Source: a virus. From it: a DNA stretch of 24,852 bases. Of the stretch, positions 21,735 through 24,852 are shown piece by piece; the first letter of the stretch is position 1, and the number at the start of each line of letters is the position of its first letter. Under the pieces are notes generated by a model. It made no database searches. It was not told the origin of the DNA and worked only from the letters and a program-made list of their open reading frames with translations. The stretch lies in IMG/VR virus record IMGVR_UViG_3300047094_000515, positions 1 through 24,852 of that record; one strand, given 5' to 3'. A program made the position numbers and the translations under genes.

Positions 21735-21841
21735 TTATGCTCCGCCTTTCTATGCCTGCTTAAAGTATCGCTTCCAAAAATGGCCCAGCGTAATTCTATT
21801 TCTTTGTTGCAAATATCACATACAACAAATCTACTAGACAC
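21731..21841 (-). CDS. 36-residue C2H2-like zinc-finger protein
   Basis: A short frame from GTG at 21841 to TGA at 21731-21733. The GTG shares a base with the upstream TAG (TAGTG), and AAGGCGGAG lies just before it. Ligands C8-x2-C11 and H30-x4-H35 (CDIC...SRHRKAEH) make a compact C2H2-like finger, so DNA binding is plausible. The ATGA overlap with the next gene supports a real coding region. Confidence 0.7.
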   Translation of the reverse strand: MSSRFVVCDICNKEIELRWAIFGSDTLSRHRKAEHK

Positions 21842-22320
21842 TACTCCGCCTTCCATACTGGTACAAATCCAGAGTCGGTCTTAGTATACAATATAATGTT
21901 GTTTTTGAGAAGTGCCCTTAGTTCTGCCTTAGAAGGTATATTTTTTGTGTAACCAGCTTCTAATATATACTCATGTAATTTAAGTATGTCAGATTCACTA
22001 AGCATAAACTTAGACCACCTGCTACTTGGATTGCTTATTGGATATACTCTTTGAGGTTTTTGTATTTTACCCTGCAAAATATATTCTTCAATTGTTACTT
22101 TGTGTCTGCCTAATATTTGACCAACTTGTTTTATAGTATAAGCAGTTTCCATATTTTTTTCGGCATCGGAGTATGAGTACATTACCCTTTTTTTATCTGG
22201 GTAGCACCATGCAACAATTTCGTCTTTAGCTCTAGACAATCTAATTACTTTATGTAATTTATTGTTTAAGAAGAAATAGAGAAATTTTTTGCGTACTCTC
22301 GATCTTTTTTTTCTAACCAT
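21841..22320 (-). CDS. Helix-turn-helix DNA-binding protein, possible regulator
   Basis: 159 residues. A very basic N-terminus (MVRKKRSRVRKKF) is followed by a small beta region and a helix-turn-helix at about 60-85 (AYTIKQVGQILGRHKVTIEEYILQGKI), similar to MerR/excisionase-type domains, then more helices and a basic/aromatic tail. There is no integrase in view, so it is more likely a transcription regulator or replication-origin protein than an excisionase. It is a candidate for binding the dyads listed here. The start overlaps the upstream zinc-ribbon gene by 55 bases, and the ribosome-binding site is weak, so the exact start is uncertain. Confidence 0.7.
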   Translation of the reverse strand: MVRKKRSRVRKKFLYFFLNNKLHKVIRLSRAKDEIVAWCYPDKKRVMYSYSDAEKNMETAYTIKQVGQILGRHKVTIEEYILQGKIQKPQRVYPISNPSSRWSKFMLSESDILKLHEYILEAGYTKNIPSKAELRALLKNNIILYTKTDSGFVPVWKAE

Positions 22321-22451
22321 TTTCCAAATCTATTCGTTTCTTTATTGATCATCCATCTTTTTCCGCATAGGAGACAAAAAAGCTCTACGTGCAATTTTTG
22401 GGAAAAAACTCTATCTACAAAAACTCTGCCGTTGCATTTTGCACACCACAT
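22266..22451 (-). CDS. Small zinc-ribbon protein
   Basis: 61 residues with C3, C6 (MWCAKC) and C26, C29 (FCLLCGKRW), a classic four-Cys ribbon, followed by a basic helix. No ribosome-binding site is visible, but its ATG overlaps the phosphoesterase stop (TAATG), indicating coupling. Its tail overlaps the HTH gene. The role is unknown. Confidence 0.7.
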   Translation of the reverse strand: MWCAKCNGRVFVDRVFSQKLHVELFCLLCGKRWMINKETNRFGKWLEKKDREYAKNFSISS

Positions 22452-23266
22452 TATAAAGTAAACAACTTTCCGTCAACAACACAAGTATACTCTGGAGATA
22501 CGTGAATCATGTTAACGTGTGGATATTTGCCACCTTCAATATGTGCTATGGCAAATCCTTTTTGCCAATCGTGATGCTGGGTGTATTTCATTCCTGGTCC
22601 CTTTTCATCGCACATATGACCAATCTCATATCCACGCAAAGTTTCCCCCTTGCCTTTATTTCTTAATTCATAAGTAACTAAATGAGATGCAATCCTATGA
22701 GAATGTCCTCTAATTAAAGATACTTGTAAATCTTCCATGTCTTTTCTAACCGACCCTGTTGCTGAAATTGAAATTCCATGATGGACGTGGATATCTCCAA
22801 AACGTTTCTTTGGCAATTCATTATAATAAATATAATCATATCCTAATGAATCTAAACTCCATAAAGCTTCTGGGGTAACATGCTTTGCATATTCAGGAAT
22901 TTTCTTATCTAAATAATCAAAAATTCTAATATCATGATTTCCTAACGCTGAGAATAGCTGTGCGTTGGGAAGCATCTTTCTTGTTCTTTCATAAAATTCA
23001 CGGGCACCACTTGCCTCAAACTTCATGTCTTTTAGCATTAACTCTAAATCATTTGTTACGTCGTCATTCTTGTATGCCTTTAAAAACTCTGTTGGCTTTC
23101 CTTCTGTAAATCTACTGTAGCAAGCCTGATCATCTGTGTCGCCAAGATAGTCTACAACATCTGGCTTAAACCACTTCATAACCTTAAACCAAAGCTCAAT
23201 CATTTTATCATCTTGATATGGAAATTGCTGATCCGATGATAGCATCCACTTTAAATCATTAGACAT
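22451..23266 (-). CDS. Calcineurin-like metallophosphoesterase
   Basis: 271 residues with the ordered motifs of the family: SDQQFPYQD (D12-x-Q14, where most relatives have D-x-H), YLGDTDD (G42-D43), ALGNHD (N110-H111-D112), VHHG (H162-H163-G164) and RGHSH (H188-S189-H190). The metal site looks usable; Gln in the first motif is a known variant in some phage enzymes. Possible substrates are DNA ends or cyclic nucleotides, and nothing here decides. It is the first gene of the replication operon. AAGGA lies 7 bases before the ATG, and a terminator-like hairpin lies between it and its promoter. Confidence 0.88.
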   Translation of the reverse strand: MSNDLKWMLSSDQQFPYQDDKMIELWFKVMKWFKPDVVDYLGDTDDQACYSRFTEGKPTEFLKAYKNDDVTNDLELMLKDMKFEASGAREFYERTRKMLPNAQLFSALGNHDIRIFDYLDKKIPEYAKHVTPEALWSLDSLGYDYIYYNELPKKRFGDIHVHHGISISATGSVRKDMEDLQVSLIRGHSHRIASHLVTYELRNKGKGETLRGYEIGHMCDEKGPGMKYTQHHDWQKGFAIAHIEGGKYPHVNMIHVSPEYTCVVDGKLFTL

Positions 23267-23282
23267 TTAATATCCTTAAATT

Positions 23283-23307
23283 AAAAAAGTCACGGTTTCG
23301 TGACTTT
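23283..23307 (-). terminator. Intrinsic terminator or attenuator before the replication operon
   Basis: On the minus strand AAAGTCACG and CGTGACTTT form a perfect 9-pair stem around the loop AAAC, followed by an unbroken run of T (TTTTTT). It can end transcription from the virion-region genes upstream. It also lies downstream of the promoter at 23322-23349, so it would cut short that transcript after about 30 bases unless bypassed. Confidence 0.8.
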
Positions 23308-23314
23308 ATTGAAC

Positions 23315-23331
23315 ATGTTATATTTTAACAT
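23315..23331. promoter_or_regulatory. Operator-like dyad over the -10 box of the replication promoter
   Basis: ATGTTA and TAACAT (6-base arms, 5-base centre) form an inverted repeat that contains the TAAAAT -10 box and the predicted start. The placement is that of a repressor operator. Confidence 0.5.
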
Positions 23332-23349
23332 ATTGATATGCTTTGTCAA
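23322..23349 (-). promoter_or_regulatory. Consensus promoter before the replication operon
   Basis: The minus strand has a perfect -35 TTGACA (23344-23349), a 16-base spacer and TAAAAT (5 of 6, 23322-23327). The -35 overlaps the stop codon of the upstream gene. Confidence 0.65.
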
Positions 23350-23777
23350 GCACTAATATCTTTTAGTTGTGTTGCTATCCAATTAACATTTATTGTTGAA
23401 GTTGTTGCCTTACTGCTTACTGCATATATTGTTCCACCCGTTTTATCTGAATTTATTACTGCGGATACCGATACATTACCAGTTGTTGATGTTAAAGCTT
23501 GTCCCATTGAAGCAACAAATCCAGTATCTGTGCCTGCAGTAAATGAGGGTGTAAATGTTACCGTTGTCGAAGCTGGTGTTGTTCCTTTTAATACTATTGA
23601 AGCCGATCCTTGATCGGTAATTGCCACTCTGCTTGTTCCGCTAGAGTCCTTTGTAGCATTTAAAAGAGTTGTGGATTTTGTGAAAACATTTGTTAAATTT
23701 AATTGTAATTGATTTAAATCATTTGGGTCAAATGGGGCACCCTCATTAAATGTTACAACGTTCCATTCTGCTGCCAT
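23346..23777 (-). CDS. Beta-rich putative virion or tail protein
   Basis: 143 residues. The N-terminus MAAEWNVVTFNEGAPFDPNDLNQL is of the kind seen at the start of phage tail or fibre proteins, where a short helix follows a Pro/Asp/Asn turn. The remainder is rich in Thr, Ser, Ala and Val in alternating strands (SASIVLKGTTPASTTVTFTP), suggesting a beta-sandwich such as a decoration or fibre domain. No enzymatic motif is seen. AGGAGA precedes the ATG. It is the last gene before the replication promoter. Confidence 0.7.
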   Translation of the reverse strand: MAAEWNVVTFNEGAPFDPNDLNQLQLNLTNVFTKSTTLLNATKDSSGTSRVAITDQGSASIVLKGTTPASTTVTFTPSFTAGTDTGFVASMGQALTSTTGNVSVSAVINSDKTGGTIYAVSSKATTSTINVNWIATQLKDISA

Positions 23778-24181
23778 TATAAATTTTCTCCTAGTTCATG
23801 TGAATTTATTTCCGATTCGCTTACTTCTACAATATTAGACCTATTAAGTCCATATTTAGAAAATGAATCTGGGTTCACAATATGACGCTTTTTATTTTGC
23901 GATATTAAATACATTTTACCATCTGCAATGTTCTTAATCAAAGCGCCATCTCTAAACCCTAATTTACCAGACTGTTTAATTAAAGATAAGGCAGACTCTG
24001 TAGCATTTACTGTAGTAAAAGACCAAGACTCCTCTGCTCTTTTAGATATCAACTTGTATCTTTTTCCGTCTTTAATCCAGTAAGTACCCTTGTCTGTTTT
24101 AACAGCAATTCCTGAAGGGAAATCAGTCGGAGAGGTTATTAAGATGCTCTGAGTATTCTTCTTTTGCTTGATCTTTAGCAT
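23777..24181 (-). CDS. Putative structural protein with paired WIKDGKRY-like segments
   Basis: About 134 residues from ATG 24181; the frame stays open to an ATG at 24256, but that would overlap the coiled-coil gene by 134 bases. Two similar segments, GTYWIKDGKRYKLIS and GKMYLISQNKKRHIV, lie about 60 residues apart and look like repeated beta-hairpin units, each led by a Gly/Lys turn. Similar repeats occur in surface and tail-associated proteins, but I cannot name the family. It overlaps the next gene in TAATG style. The exact start is uncertain. Confidence 0.65.
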   Translation of the reverse strand: MLKIKQKKNTQSILITSPTDFPSGIAVKTDKGTYWIKDGKRYKLISKRAEESWSFTTVNATESALSLIKQSGKLGFRDGALIKNIADGKMYLISQNKKRHIVNPDSFSKYGLNRSNIVEVSESEINSHELGENL

Positions 24182-24311
24182 TTTCCTTTTCCACAAGTTG
24201 TGTAATCTCTGCACGTAATATTGCAATTTGAGTTTCATAATTTGATACCAATTCACCTATTCTTTGTTGCAACGCTGTAATGACTAAGCTTGCTTTATTC
24301 TCCTGGTTCAT
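24123..24311 (-). CDS. Small coiled-coil protein
   Basis: 62 residues, essentially one helix: ITALQQRIGELVSNYETQIAILRAEITQLVEKEN shows a clear heptad pattern. AAAGG six bases before the ATG supports the start. Adjacent to another coiled-coil gene with a 17-base overlap, in the virion-gene region. A tail or fibre assembly role is possible; nothing specific is known. Confidence 0.7.
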   Translation of the reverse strand: MNQENKASLVITALQQRIGELVSNYETQIAILRAEITQLVEKENAKDQAKEEYSEHLNNLSD

Positions 24312-24519
24312 TTGTTACCTTTTCTAATTCGCTTTGTAATGCTTGTTTTTTTGCAAATGCATTTTCTAGCTGTAATTCTAAAGCATCTACTGAGTCTTGA
24401 TTAATTGGAGTCACTGCAGATTCTTGAATAATTAACATATTTATATTAAAAATATTACTTACAACACTTTTTAAATGTACATTAATAATATCAATTTTTT
24501 CTTGTTTTTCCAAATCCAT
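24295..24519 (-). CDS. Small helical protein
   Basis: 74 residues with two helical parts, an N-terminal amphipathic one and a C-terminal coiled coil (VDALELQLENAFAKKQALQSELEKV). TAATG coupling to the upstream gene and GAGGA upstream support translation. No family is recognised. The shared architecture with the following 62-residue protein suggests that the two could form a hetero-coiled coil. Confidence 0.68.
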   Translation of the reverse strand: MDLEKQEKIDIINVHLKSVVSNIFNINMLIIQESAVTPINQDSVDALELQLENAFAKKQALQSELEKVTNEPGE

Positions 24520-24794
24520 TAAATTACATCCTCAGTTCCTGTAATTGCTCCCCATTTTCCTAATGGGCAACTAGCATGTGGTAACTTTGCCTTTTCAGTC
24601 ATAAAGCATCCACATTTTTTACAAGTTTTTGTTGCTTTAATTAATGATGGACAATTTAAACAATGATTTTCAAATCTATATTTAAATGTTTCATCATCTA
24701 CTCTTCCAATTTTTGGATTTAATAAATCCCAAGGACGAACTTTATCCCCAGCATTTTTTTCTTTCCATATTTGAAAAGGTGTTTTTTCTGACAT
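24519..24794 (-). CDS. Six-cysteine zinc-binding protein of marine/freshwater phage type
   Basis: 91 residues starting MSEKTPFQIWKEKN, with Cys at 45, 48, 58, 61, 63 and 76 (CLNCPSL, CKKCGCFM, SCPLGKW). I recall this layout, with CGCFM-x2-K and CPxGKW, from many aquatic tailed phages, next to virion genes, without a known function. A structural zinc role is likely. GGAG lies seven bases before the ATG. Confidence 0.8.
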   Translation of the reverse strand: MSEKTPFQIWKEKNAGDKVRPWDLLNPKIGRVDDETFKYRFENHCLNCPSLIKATKTCKKCGCFMTEKAKLPHASCPLGKWGAITGTEDVI

Positions 24795-24797
24795 TAT

Positions 24798-24852
24798 TTA
24801 CTCCGTTGGTTCTATAATTGGTATTGGCTCTGGTTCTGGCTCTGGTTCTGGT
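24798..24852 (-). CDS. C-terminal end of a protein with Pro-Glu repeats (5' part outside window)
   Basis: The minus-strand frame reads PEPEPEPEPIPIIEPTE then TAA at 24798-24800, continuing off the right edge. The coding sequence is a repeat of CCAGAACCAGAG-like units. Extended Pro-Glu tails are common in surface and tail proteins as rigid spacers. Only 17 residues are visible, so nothing can be said of the main domain. The next gene starts 3 bases after the stop. Confidence 0.6.
   Translation of the reverse strand, partial: PEPEPEPEPIPIIEPTE

Noticed and set aside
24123-24519. Programmed frameshift joining the two coiled-coil genes
   Set aside because: The overlap has no slippery heptamer that I can see, and both genes have their own ribosome-binding sites.
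24798-24852. Microsatellite repeat without coding role
   Set aside because: The repeat keeps an open frame that ends in a stop just before the next gene, so it is better read as a Pro-Glu protein tail.

Overview
This window reads as an interior piece of an AT-rich tailed double-stranded DNA phage (Caudoviricetes) genome. Every convincing gene lies on the minus strand, so transcription runs from the right end (24852) to the left end (1). Genes are packed tightly, with many ATGA, TAATG and TAGTG stop/start overlaps. I see no integrase, excisionase, transposase, rRNA or CRISPR array. The host cannot be fixed from sequence alone. An FmdB-type zinc ribbon, a flavin-dependent luciferase-like monooxygenase, a DnaE-type replicase and a leaderless promoter fit a phage of low-GC aquatic Actinobacteria, but that is inference.

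In transcription order: (1) 24852-23346 holds small virion-region proteins: a Pro-Glu repeat tail of a cut gene, a six-cysteine protein, two coiled-coil proteins and two beta-rich proteins. (2) 23349-23283 is a control region with a TTGACA promoter, a dyad over its -10 box and an intrinsic terminator. (3) 23266-10624 is the replication and recombination block: metallophosphoesterase, small zinc proteins, an HTH protein, a possible helicase accessory protein, DnaB-type helicase, DnaG-type primase, ssDNA-binding protein with its own promoter and terminator, DNA polymerase III alpha, RecA, a Cas4/RecB-like Fe-S nuclease and a RuvC-like resolvase. (4) 10627-7527 is a surface-sugar block: FkbM-like methyltransferase, a 48-residue HTH protein, a GT32-like glycosyltransferase, a sugar nucleotidyltransferase and a sugar-nucleotide epimerase, followed by a DUF1599-like protein. 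(5) 7226-3410 is the packaging block: small terminase, 2OG-Fe(II) oxygenase, large terminase, a small Cys-rich protein and a second 2OG-Fe(II) oxygenase. (6) 3405-1 is an auxiliary block: a tRNA with anticodon CAT, a small unknown protein, a small heat shock protein, a luciferase-like monooxygenase behind a structured leader, a staphylococcal-nuclease homologue, an FmdB zinc ribbon and a secreted coiled-coil protein cut by the left edge.

Polymerase, helicase, primase, SSB, RecA, resolvase and nuclease together suggest a largely self-sufficient replication and recombination machine that still borrows host clamp and clamp loader. The most unusual points are the packaging operon interleaved with two different 2OG-Fe(II) oxygenases, the flavin monooxygenase expressed from a promoter whose transcript starts with a stack of hairpins, and the compact regulatory signals. 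The promoters fall into two groups: extended -10 (TGNTATAAT-like) without a clear -35, and -35/-10 promoters with 16-17 base spacing. Several carry a dyad at the predicted transcript start.
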